64,000 nt of DNA from Holothuria scabra (lineage: Eukaryota > Echinodermata > Holothuroidea > Aspidochirotida > Holothuriidae), in NCBI GenBank assembly GCA_037179385.1, contig CM074179.1:2418001-2482000 (forward strand), read 5' to 3'. Positions 18,761 through 30,600 of the stretch are shown piece after piece (the stretch's first letter is position 1; each line of letters starts with the position of its first letter). The notes beneath the pieces are model-generated. The model made no database searches and had not been told where the DNA came from. It saw only the letters and a list, made by a program, of their open reading frames with translations. A program made the translations under genes and the position numbers.

Positions 18761-18915
18761 CACTACCACTGCTGCTGGTCGGAACAAAGAGGTTGAACTA
18801 AACGAAAGGTATTATAAACAAGTTCCTCCTGAAAAGTGCTGTGGTCAATATAACTGAATTTTGTGGAGGGGCAAATTTTACTTGAGGTAGATTTCTTGTG
18901 ACATATCTGTCATCT

Positions 18916-18978
18916 AATAAAATTTTTATGGAAGATAATGTGAATAAAAGAATTTCATGACACCCTTTATTTAATAAA
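18916..18978. terminator. Cluster of poly(A)-signal hexamers on both strands
   Basis: AATAAA occurs at 18916-18921, 18943-18948 and 18973-18978 on plus. TTTATT at 18966-18971 gives AATAAA on minus. It lies between the convergent stops of CABIN1 (12536) and SCNM1 (21521). It could serve either gene, but the region is AT-rich and the distances are long, so this is only a candidate. Confidence 0.25.
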
Positions 18979-19853
18979 TATTAGAGCCATTGGTTATCTC
19001 TAAATTTAGATCTTTTCTACAGACAGTAAGAAAATAAAACTTGATGAAAGAAATGGTTTATGAAACTTTGATCATGTTTTCAATAAATAATTGTTACATT
19101 TAACAACTTCAATTGCACATAACAAAATATATATGAAAGTGTTAATATAAGTAAAGATGTACTTCCTTTGACAAAAACATTAAGGCACACCAGAGGTGTG
19201 ACAGTATTATATCATTATATTTCTACTGTTGGTGACTGTCAATATTGGGAATTCTTTTTGATATGTTCATTCCCCTTGGGGTGAAACAGTCTCTGTTTCA
19301 GGAGCAACGTGAAACTTGCATTCACTGCTAAGAAGCAAGTGCATGCAATTTAAAGACTCTTAAACCACATTATGCTGTACCCAAAGTGTCACTGAAAGGA
19401 TCCCACTTCTAAATATTTCTTTACCAAAAGAGTACATTTCATTTTTTTCTGGGCTCATGTTGAAAATTGTAATAGCATTCGACAAGAAAGATAGCAACTG
19501 TTGCAGAAGGAGCACACATAGGTGAAACTGCAGGGAAATTGAACAGTGCCCTCAACTCAATTCATCATGACCTTTAAGTTTTTTAATCTTCCTCTTACGT
19601 GAGAGCATGAGCAACCTGACTTATTTAGATAATTTGATGTTCAGCTTCATGAGCACATGATTGCCCCCTTTCTGTTGGTCACTAGCATTTCCTCAGCAGC
19701 TTCATGGATGAATTCACTCAGACTGACTGCAGGGTTTCCATTGAGACGGTAATGGGGTATTTCCCTTCCAGACGAAGGAGGGTAGAATCCCCCCCCCACC
19801 CTTTTTCATTTTCATAAAAGATTACAAATCATCAGTATCTTGGTTTTCTTTTT

Positions 19854-20917
19854 TAAAGGAAAGAGCAGTCATCTCAACTTGAAGTAGTGAAGTGGACTGT
19901 TCTGTTTCATGATTGGCTCTTAAGAGTCATGTGAAAGCATTTTTCTCTTCAAATATGAAATATCCTGGAAATTACTGTTTGGTTTTACCTTGAATATGCA
20001 ATATTTAATTCATAAAATATGATGAAAGATATAGTTTGAAGGGAAACAAGGCAAAAATTGTGATACCGTATTTACTCTATTAAATGCCCCCTCTCTAATA
20101 AACGCCCCCAACTTTTTCGTCACATTGCATAAAGTGAAATTGTTAATTCCAAAGACAATATGGTAAAAGGAAAATGAAATAGTCCTGCCTTGAAGCCCCG
20201 AAATCTCCTAAAGTCCCATACTGTATCCTGAAGTAAAAGGCATGTTTCTGCAACTAATTTCTGTTGATATCCATCACGCTATCACATACCGCGAACCTGT
20301 ACTGCTTCGTTTGCGGTTCGAAAGTGGTACTGTACATACCGTAGGTATACAATATTCGCTAGTCTATCCGAACAGCCTAACATGAAAATCCAAATTCAAC
20401 ACAGGAAAACTGTTTAACAGTGAAATGCTGTGAATGCGTATGTACTGCTAATGGTACTACTCACGGTCACTATTATGCAATTACCGTATGTACGTGCGTA
20501 TAGCCGGCTGGTCAGTATAGTACCGTGAGGCCTGGCTGTATACTGTTTACAGCATGCATTAATGCATATGCCGTGGGCACTTAAAAAAGTCACTTCTGTG
20601 TGTAACGTTACATATCAAGATGTCGGCGAAAGTTGATCACACTTGCAAAGTTCAGAGTGCTGTTCATGGCTACCATATTTATAGGGAATTAAGTTTGGTT
20701 ACCGGTCATTGGGGACGGGCTCACAGCTGATTGTGAAGCTGACAACCAAATGGACAAATATGCCATATGTAGCAGTTTATCAGAAGTCACATAAATTTGA
20801 CTCTAATAAACGCCCCCCTTAACGAAATTTTCACGCCCCAGGGGCGTTTAATAGAGTAAATACGGTATTTAGCTGTTGATTCAAACTAAGTTTTGGGGGA
20901 ACTGCTCTTGACTGTTA
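19854..20917 (+). mobile_element. Family A MITE, copy 4, split by a Tc1/mariner-like MITE
   Basis: The outer ends are ttaaaggaaagagcagt and actgctcttgactgttaa. Internal words (tgattggctcttaagagtcatg, diverged) match family A. An 804-bp foreign element (20064-20867) sits inside it. Confidence 0.65.
20064..20867. mobile_element. 804-bp TIR element with TA ends (Tc1/mariner-like, nonautonomous)
   Basis: The left end taccgtatttactctatta is repeated inverted at the right end (20841-20867), 26 of 27 bases matching. If TA is the target duplication, the TIR proper starts CCGTATTTACTC. Near both ends there are taataaacgcccc motifs. The interior is more CpG-rich than its surroundings and has no transposase frame. 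Confidence 0.88.
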
Positions 20918-21261
20918 AGAATAGGAAAAGCTAGCAGCATTGTTCCAGTTAAATAAATTAGTCTTACCAACCCTTCAGACCACTCCTTGTAGGTGCCTTG
21001 AAGAAAGCTTTCACCCAATGTACCCACCTGTACCTTTGGTCAAGGGTAGCATCAATTTGGACTTTGACAGCAACCCCACACCCATCCCCCATTTTTGAGT
21101 TTCTGGTGGAATACCTTCACATTATTCTGTTGAAGTTGACAGAATATGTGCTTGGCTCCTGCAGAGTGCTGCTATGACAGATACCAAATTTATGGTGTCC
21201 ACACGGCTTTTCCCGGAATGAAGATCAAAACTTGTGTCTCACTACATTCTTCTGTCCCATC

Positions 21262-21480
21262 TGACTGAATGCATGGTCAAGTGGTTAGAGCATCTATCTT
21301 GCAGCTTGGAGGTCTGGAAAAAGGCTCCTGGTCAGGCCACACCAAAGACTTGCAAAATGAAACCTACACACTCGAGCAGGAAAGCAAACCAGAGGTTCAC
21401 AACTGAAAAAAGGCCATGACCAGTACTCCTACTTATAACCAATTGGTTACAAACTGGGCTGTAAAACCTCATCATTCTAC
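21262..21480 (+). repeat. tRNA-derived SINE, near full length
   Basis: The head gcatggtcaagtggttagag and the body aactgaaaaaaggccatgac and aaactgggctgtaaaacc are both present. It is antisense to, and probably inside, the SCNM1 3' UTR, starting about 40 bp beyond that stop codon. Confidence 0.85.
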
Positions 21481-21520
21481 CAGCTCCATCTCCAGGTCAT
21501 CATCCTCCAATGTCCATACT

Positions 21521-21605
21521 TCAAGTTGGTTCCTCTTCATCCGAATCAAACTCTACATCTTCATCTTTGACCCACCTACCAGATGGATCACGCACCCAGC
21601 CAGAG
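21521..21605 (-). CDS. SCNM1: SCNM1 exon 7, conserved C-terminus
   Basis: Acceptor tttcattacag, 85 bp, stop TGA at 21521-21523. It encodes SSGWVRDPSGRWVKDEDVEF then DSDEEEPT. The GW...GRWVKDE(N/D)VEFDSDEEEP ending is diagnostic of SCNM1. Confidence 0.97.
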
Positions 21606-24600
21606 CTGTAATGAAAGAGGAAAGTAATAATGGCCAGCTAAATAAACTGAACTATAGGATACTCTCACAGTTCATTAGGGATGAGCCTGAGACTTCTTAA
21701 AAAAAAAAGAAGGAAATGAGCTTGAGACTTCGAAAAAAAGAGGAAATTGAGAGGCAGGCACAGGAACTGGGGGCCAAGGGGCAAGCTTAAGGGACCCTAG
21801 CCTATTGACATTGATGTCATTAAAATAGACTTCTGATTGCATAAACTTCTGAGGGTTGTTTGTACATGTTTAATAGCTGAGATTTATAAGACATTTATGA
21901 CAGAAACTTTTGGCATATTTGGTGTAAAAAAGGGGAATGAATAAAAAAATAAAGGGTAATTTCCTCTAAAAAGGAGAAGTATCTCATACCTGGTTCATAC
22001 ACTAAAATCATCAGTACATGTAATGCAAAATTACACTTTCTTTCTAGACTCACAAATATTCACTGTAGTATCCCTTTCAGGATCAAATGGATGGGGCTGC
22101 CCCCCTTTTATACTCAAGAAAATGTGAAACAAGAAGGAAAAGGAGGGAGAAAAAAGGAAAGAAACACTCAACTCATGCTTCCCACTCTTTTTCAAAATAC
22201 CCTAAATACCCCTTGCAACAATGATTACATTTACTGTGAAAGTATACATTTAACCTTACCAGTCTATGACAGTTGCTTGAATCTTTGACAAGTCTAACGT
22301 ATTATTTGGATCATACAATTTCTGTTGCCATAGTGTTGTATTGATTGTGACCTTTGGTAGGGTTCAAGATTAGGAAATTAAGAAATTGCTTTTAAAACAA
22401 TGTCTATCTGCCCAAGTGAAACTCCAGATTTGACTTGACGAAAAGGTATTTATGTGAACTAAATTTAGTGGATAACACAAATTGCTTTTCTAACCTAACT
22501 GTAAAAGAATTTTTAACACCTACATATTTTGAAATTTGCATTTTGCTATAAAATTTTGGGGCCTAGCAGTTGCGACATTACTAACATTAAGCTGCTATCG
22601 ATACCTGGCACCCTTGTGCAATTTGGGGGGGGATTCCCAAATGGCAACACAAGCCCAATAAATAAAAAATTCAGAATTCTACTATGAAGAATTACAAACC
22701 TTGTCAATTCCAAGTGTCTCTGCAGCTCCTGCTTCCTTTCAGCTGAATATTTTGAGGATGGTTTTATGACAGTATTAACCTCCGTTTTTCCTTTGTGGTG
22801 GACATTTTTAGAAATATTTATCTCAGACTCAAATTGAGATGAAACACACTGATTTGAAACAGTCTTTTCTTTCTTTGCAATTCCAATTGTAAATTTAATT
22901 GTCTGCTGAAATTTCTCTTTCATTTCATGATCATGTTTTGATGGCTTCATCTTACAAACAGTGCTAAATTTAAAATCAGTTAAAGAGTTTTGGGCATGCC
23001 CAGTTTCTTCTTCACGGGATTGGCATGGATGATCATCAGAACTACCTTGCTGTAATGTATCCTGTGCACACCCTATGGAAGATTCTGGAAAAGAAGTTTT
23101 ATTTTTTCCAATCATTCTGCTTTGTTCTTCACTTACAACTGACTTTGTCCTGACTACAAAAGGTTCATCACATTCTTTATTTCTTTGTTGCTGTAAATTT
23201 CTTTGAGAAAGAGTAACTCTTTTGGACGAACTGGTTAGTCCAGGATGGCTTTCACCTAAAAAAGTTTCAGTTTGATATCTTATAGATTCATCTCTATCAT
23301 ATCTACTGCCCTCTATGCTGTGAAAACTTTTGTCTTTTCTAGTTTTAGAGTGATTGCCAGTAGCACCATCATCATGGACACTGCCCTCTAACCTACTTTT
23401 ACTCACAGTGCTCTTTGTCCCATAACTAACACTCTTTCTATTAATGCTATTATGACTTCTTTTAAGAGCTACAAGAGGATCAGTGCTAGCACGAGCATAA
23501 ACACCTTCTTCACTTTTACACCTATATTTGTATTTCTCTCCTTGCAAATCATTCTCAGGGATCTTGCATTCTCCAGGAGGTGGAAACTGGGATATAGATT
23601 CCCATGTCTCATCTCCCTCATCTAGCTGCTTAATATCTTTGCTTTCATCATTTTCAACATGTCTTCCTGTTTGTTTCACAGAGAATATAGCACCAGATTT
23701 CTGTCTAACAACATCATTAGTCTGATCCTTTCTGTTCTTCTTTGATATGTAAGGTCTCATAGTAACCTCTGCTGCAGGACTTGAAGAAACTTTACTTTCT
23801 GAATCGAAAGTTCCTTTGTTGGACAGAAGCAAACTATGACATGAATTGTCAGGGAGAGAGGGCAGTATACTTGGCTCAGATGAGCTGTCTGCACCAACTC
23901 TACCATATCTGGCAGGAACATTGTTTGTCAGATAGTTACGTGTGTATTCAAAAAACCCTTTGGTCTTTGAACATTTGGTCTTGAAGCTGAAAATAAAATA
24001 AAACATTTCAATGAAATAAAACAAATAATTCAATGGTACATTTTTGTATGGCCTTATTTTCAGAATGTGACAAGCAATGAATTGAAATGCATTTGACATT
24101 GTAGATAAGAAACTATCAAAAGAGTAAGAACCGTACAGGTATTCAGAGGCCGCAGAGCCAATTTTGAACTACAGGGGCTAATCGTCATAGCGGCCCAATA
24201 TGTCCAATAAAATAAATGCAGTTTAAGGCAGTCCAAAATGCAATTTAAGGCTGCTCAAAATGCCCACAGCAAAAAGGTGCGTGGGCTAAAGCCCCCCTAG
24301 CCCCCCCCCCCCATCTCCGCAGTCCCTGGTATTAAAGGAATCATAATCCAATATGGTAGCTTGCTCTCTTCAATTGAAAGCAAACTAATTGACATTACTA
24401 ACTGTCAGAACATACTGTTTGGCAAGAGGAATGTTTGCAGCATACAACTACAAAGGCACTATTAAAAGAAGCTGGATAAAGGTGGTGTTTATTTTTTTTT
24501 CTGGATGGTGACATTAACTGGAGTTCTACAGTTCACTCTGTGATCACTTCCTCATTTGCCACCCCTACATAAAACCAAAATCACATTCTTTGCACAAAAG

Positions 24601-27600
24601 TAACTCACTCTTCTGTTGCAGAGTTCCGTCCACTCTGAGCTCCAGATGAGACAGGATTGTAAGGTGCGTATCGTAACAAAGCATTCCTAGGAGCTGCCTG
24701 TGTCCTCATCAGTAAAGGAGCCTCAGAATTCTAAAACAAGAGGAACAGACATAATCAAAACAGCATGAAATATGTCAATTTTTCATCGTTTAGCATGACA
24801 GTACCCTCTTTCCTCCCTCACAGAGCTTTTAATGGCAATAAAAACCCAGACTTATACTGGGTGAATTTCCAAATTCCAGGAAAATTACTTTGACTTACGT
24901 CAAGTTTTGTACATCTCCAAAGTTGCTGCATAGTACAAACTTACCAACCTTTTTCCTCTACAATAAAATCTGTTTCATCATCACCTATTTTCCAGATAGC
25001 AGCATGGAGAGTCACCCTGTCACAACTTTTACTTTTGAACACTTAAGCAATGAAGATGTCGATGTTTTTATTAATTTATTTACGTTACTCTATGCTGATG
25101 ATTCTATTGTCCTTGCTGAAACTGATTCCTATATGAAACTAGCGTTAAAAGGGGTAGAAGATTACTGTAATGCCTGTCATATTTCTGTTAATACGAGTGA
25201 GTCTAAGATTGTTATTTTTTCGAAAGGGAAAGTTAGGAAAGTTCCAACATTTCATTTGGCAGAGAAAATTGTTAATGTCGTTGATGAGTACAACTATTTG
25301 GGTGTCACCTTTAATTATAATAATAAGTTTACCAAGGCTAAATGTAAACAAGTAAATCCCGCTAGAAAAACACTTTATAGTTTACTCACTAAGTTGTAAA
25401 ATCTTAATTTGCCATTAGATTTATTGCTACAGTTGTTTGATCAAATTGTTTTACCTGTGTTACTATATGGATGTGAAACTTGGGGTTATGAAGACGTTAA
25501 ACAATTGGAAGCATTCCACCTCAATTTTTGTAAACAGATCTTAAAGGTTAAGAAAAGTACCCCAAATTATATGACTTATGGTGAGCTAGGACCTTACAAG
25601 GTTGCAGATATAATTCATTTAAGAATGGTTGAATTTTGGGGTAGGACAGTTAATAGCAGTGATCACAAGTTAGCACATCTTATGTATACATTCTTGCGTA
25701 TCCTTCATGATAAAGGTACATATAGCTCTCCCTGGATTAAAAAGGTACATGACATATTAAATAGAGTTGGAGTGCCATTTGTATGGAACAACCATGATAA
25801 TAATGTGTCAATTGCAGGTTCTATGCGATCCCCTACCGTAAATTACCCTTGGTTGAAAAAAACCGTTAAACTAAGATTAAGTGACATTTCTAAGCAAGAA
25901 TGGTCCACCGAAGTTCAGGATAATAGTCAATGAAACAATTATAGAATATTTAAAACGGATTTGAAACTTGAAAAATACCTCACTACCCTCTCACCTACTA
26001 ATCGTATAAACTTATGCAGATTTCCTTGTAGTAATAGTAAAATTCCCTCAGTAACTGGAAGATACCAGAATATTTTATTCAATGATAGAATTTGTATCCT
26101 TTGTTCTCAGGATAAGTTAGGCGATGAATTTCATTACATTTTTGAATGCCCAAAATTATCAGTAGAGAGATGTAACTATATTAAGCCCTACTATAGAAGA
26201 AATGCCAGTGCCTTAAAAATGAGACAGCTTTTCCAAAAGGTAACATTAAGTCCTTTGTAAATTTAAGTATATTTTGCAGGAAAATAATTCATAGTTTCTA
26301 AAACATCCCATCAATGAACTTTACCAATCAGATTTGAAGCCTGAACTACTCTCTGAGTTATATTGTTGTATATGTTCCCTACTATCGAATTGCACTCCAT
26401 AATGTCTTATTCTGATCTGACGTCATTTGTAGGTTTCTAAGTTTGTAATTTCACGTCTTTATTTTTTTTTTCCTTTTCCTTTTTCCTTATCTTTTTTCCT
26501 TATTTTGATGCCTTATGCTTTTTGTTACAAACTGTGTGTTATGTATCTTTTATAATAACCTATGTCTCTTATACCTCATATTGAGGATGAACTGAGAATA
26601 AAACTGAAACTGTCACAAAATGGGTTGTAACAATTCAACTACTGTACAAAACATATTGATCAAACAGAAACTACAGTTGTGTTGATTTGAAATACCCTCT
26701 CCTTAGTCCCAGACAGCTCTTTGAAATCCACTTCATCCTACAGTTCAAGTGTCAGACTTTGCCACTCTTAAGCTAGAAGGAATGTGTTTTTAAATTGTGA
26801 TGTGAAGTGTTCAAGCTTAGTACCTTTCGGAATGTATCATGGTACTAAGCTTGAAAGAATGCATTTGGTATCAAAGAAATTGGTTGATGACATCATTTGA
26901 TCACACTTTTAAGAATGAACTATTAATTATTGTACATACTGGAAGACCTTGGACTTGTATTACCATGAATATGATTGGTTACTGTACCACATGTCTGGAT
27001 TTACCAGGTTGGCAGTGGTGTGCAGGAGAATTTTTAAAATTTCCAAGAATGTTTGGATTTTATGTAGTTCTCACATCATTTGTCAAGTTTTTCCCGCCTT
27101 GCTACAAATGCTGCACCAGTTTGCATCAAGACACCCTTGAAAACTGAATGCATCGCCCCCTGTTCAGCAATCCGTCCTCCTTTTTAGCAAATAAATATGG
27201 TAACAATAACAATGATGAAAGTATGTCACACAATCATTCTAAATGACAATCATAAATATATTTGCACAGGACAAAAGGAAACCTCTGTCTAAGGGGTACC
27301 TTAAAATTGTCTGTACTGTTGCCATGGAGACTAAGGTCCTGTCGTCTCTTCTCTACAAGCTGACGAAACTCTCTTTTCTTTTGGAAGAAATGTTCAGCAC
27401 CTGTATAAACAACAATTCAAGTAAAACAATAAAAACTCATGCAATAGATTTGACTTCAAAGAATTATTCTTAGCTAAATATTTAAAAACCAACCCAAGTT
27501 AAAATATCAGTTCATCATTGCAATGCAAAACCATTGCTGATGAATGTGAGAACTTCCCATATTCTTCTTTTAAAGGAAAATTTATATTGCCTTTAAAGTT

Positions 27601-30600
27601 TCCCAACATAGCACAAAAAGAAAACAGCTGTATGTATTATTGAACTATTAGATCCCAATAATAAATCTCAGCAATAGATTCATATCCCAAAACTTTTAAA
27701 GCCCAAGAAGAGTTTGGGAAAGTTTTATCATTTTAAAAGTTCAATATTTTGGGTGAACAAATTTGTTGGAAACTTTTTTTCTTGAAAAGAAAGCTTTCAC
27801 ACTGCATTATGTCGAGTAACCTCTCACTCTGTGTCAATAAGTGTTAAATTTAAAAGGATGAATTTTTCTTGTAAAAAAGTTCAATATTTCTGTTTTGAAG
27901 CAGTTTTACGCAACCTTCACGAACATGCAAAATTTTCCTTCTTTTAATTACCTTAAGCCAGTGTTCACATTAGGCAGTTATCAGAGGCTTACATTGTGTA
28001 AATGGTACCTGCACTTTCTCAAACAATCTAGGAAATTTTGAAACAATATGTCAATGGTTTGCTTGCACTGCTATGAAAAAGGTAATTAAATTTCAATAAT
28101 ACAATATTAACTCCCTCTCCCCATCCTTGAGGTAAATTCCTCTTTAAATTATTTTGGAAGAACAATTCACCTCAACATTTTACAACAATCCTGCCCCATT
28201 CTGACAGATACAGTACCAAGTCAAGTGCCACTGCTGGATAAAGCCACTGACAAATTCCACATGTGTACATACTGTCACTATATACAGTGAGCACCCTGAA
28301 CCTAACTAAACACAGAATCAGGTTTCCTGGTTGTCTTAAAAAAACAAGTACATTACATGATGCAACACCTTACTCTAGTTGGGATTTTATAAATGATTGT
28401 TTTAAGAACAACCTTGGGAATAAGGCAGACTCTAAAGGAACACATCCTGTAGGTTGGGAGATAAATTCAAACTTACAATAACTGTGCACAGCAGCTGACA
28501 TTAAAAAAAGATAGTGCATTGGAAAAAGTTACAAAGCACTGCTACTTACTAATTGAAAACTTCCTGTCTCCATGACAACAGGAAATGAAACCTGAAAATC
28601 CAATTACAGTTTTAGGCAATAAACAACTTTGACTGTGCTAATGGTGTTATGATTGCAAATAGGGCCGATCCAATCAGTAAGATACATTGTGTTGAAATAT
28701 GTTATGATTACCACTTTTGTGTGAATGATATGGGCAGTAGACTCATTAATGAACAGGCTTTGGGTTTTAGATTTTCCAAGTGAGCTTTAAATCACACTAC
28801 TCATGAAATTAAGGAGTGTGGTACATGTGCTGTTTTATCAAACTGTAACAGATTAATATGAGATCCCTTTTTTCATCTAGGCATGCAAAAAATCACACTC
28901 CCCACAGTGATTTGAGGTGAGTGGTGGTGTGCAATAGCATTCGCACACCTCAAAATTCAAGGCTTGATTACGAATCTCAATGACCTATGTGATATTGCAG
29001 TAGCCTTGGCATGACTGGAAAACCTGGGAAGATGAGAGGCACTTCCCTGAGATTTTTAAATTTGGAGGAAAAGTTTGGTAATAGAAGGGAAATTTCCTTT
29101 TTCTTTACATGAAAGAATTGTGAAAAAGTTTGCAAATTTGCTCCCTTTCTGGGAAATAAATATTTTCCCAACCCTTATCCTACAGTAGATACTACAACTG
29201 ATGAAAAAACGGAAGGCAACATAAAAGCTACCACAGTGTCACCATCATGAACAGACTGCATGGTCAAGTGGTTAGAGCAAGATACTTGGAGCTGAACGGT
29301 CTGGGAGTTCCAGTCCTGGCCGGGTTATGCTGAAAACGGGACCTCCTGCAATTGTGCTAGGTGCTCAGCAATGGAGTAGGTAAAACAAGCCGTTGAGACA
29401 CACCTTAAAAAAGGCTGTGACTGGCTCGACTTCAACCAATTTCATTTCATTTATTAATATCGTCCGTACAAATATAAACTGAAATACAGAACCGGACAGG
29501 ACACTAGAAAAACAATAGTTTAACAAGCTAGTGCCCATAAAGAATTGATTGGAAACTGGGCTGTAAAACTCCATCTAACTAACTTAACGATGAGCTGTGC
29601 AGCCTATAGCATGCAACAAAATTTTTGCCTTGACAAATCCCCTCTCATGGCCAGAAATAACCCTTTTCAGTGATTTGAGGTGTGTATTGGTCAAGGATTG
29701 GTTGGCCTATGCCATGTATGAAACAATAAAATCATCTCTGAAAATAGAACATTAGGCACAAAGTGAACCTGAACTGATGACAAAGCCGCATTGTCTGGTG
29801 CAAATTCAGACAAAGCTTTTTACTGTTGGATAATGTGATGAAGCCCCGCGACTCCGCCATGTCGAGTAAAGTGATGTAGTACGGGGATCCTGCGTACGGT
29901 AGTATCAAGAAACAGAAAAACAGATGGAGATTTCCAATCGATTCAACGATGATTTATTCGTTGATTAAGTTGCAAAAAGGATGATCAAGTTTAAATCATT
30001 CTGCCGGCAAAAAAGGGATTAATTATCTACAGCTAGGTTACTCAAGTGCTCCTCGTCTGAAGTCTGATGCACGAGTGTCATGCTTGCGGGCTCGGTCTTG
30101 GAAACCTCGTGCGAGCTCCGAAGACCTGCAGTCCTCTGATTGGTCAAAAGTTATGACGCACCAATGCAAATGAATGTAATGATATAAATGACCAATGAGG
30201 AGGCTGCAAAGGGGTAAACTGGCCACACCTCAAAAATGTGGCTTACAGTGTGCACGTGGAGCTACGGCAATATGATATGTCACGTCCACGTGACGGGAAA
30301 CAGGAAGGGCCCTGGGAATCTAGAACAAAGGAAGGGAGCGTTGCTCGTAAACAACAAGATGGCGTCTGCTAAAGGTCATGAAGAGTGCACCATACTACAT
30401 AACATTACAGTAAAACCACATTTCTCAACTACAATACATATCCAATTTCTGGATCAGTCTGTCAATACACTGCTTGAATAAAACTCCTTTGAGGGCCATT
30501 CTGGTACAAGTGGTGCCCAAGGAGAAAGGCATTTCTTGTTCAATAATTTTGACATGAAAATAGTGCTACCCTTGTGAAAAAGAATTAACTTGAATTGGGG

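Larger units (their letters stand above)
29824..30409. promoter_or_regulatory. Promoter-like CpG-rich island inside SCNM1 intron 3
   Basis: The island has more CpG than its surroundings. It has CCAAT boxes at 30139-30143 (reverse), 30161-30165 and 30192-30196, an octamer ATGCAAAT at 30164-30171, TATAAAT at 30183-30189, and CACGTG at 30253-30258 and 30287-30292. An ATGGCG start context sits at each edge: minus at 29860-29858 and plus at 30359-30361, each followed by a usable GT donor. It looks like a divergent promoter, but no known downstream gene was found. Confidence 0.4.

Noticed and set aside
20270..20600. CpG-rich promoter candidate
   Set aside because: It lies wholly within the 804-bp TIR element and is better explained as transposon interior.
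22546..22699. Reading SCNM1 exon 6 on to the stop at 22546
   Set aside because: Similarity to SCNM1 ends exactly at the GTTTGT donor, and the conserved GW...DEEEP ending is found in phase at 21521-21605.
24890..24994. Start of the LINE frame at 24890
   Set aside because: The first 35 or so codons have no reverse-transcriptase similarity and are probably flanking DNA read by chance.
28549..28590. 42-bp minus-strand stretch with splice-like borders between SCNM1 exons 3 and 4
   Set aside because: The peptide has no counterpart in SCNM1 and exons 3 and 4 already join in phase.
30121..30200. Histone-type promoter (octamer plus CCAAT plus TATA)
   Set aside because: No histone coding sequence lies on either side.
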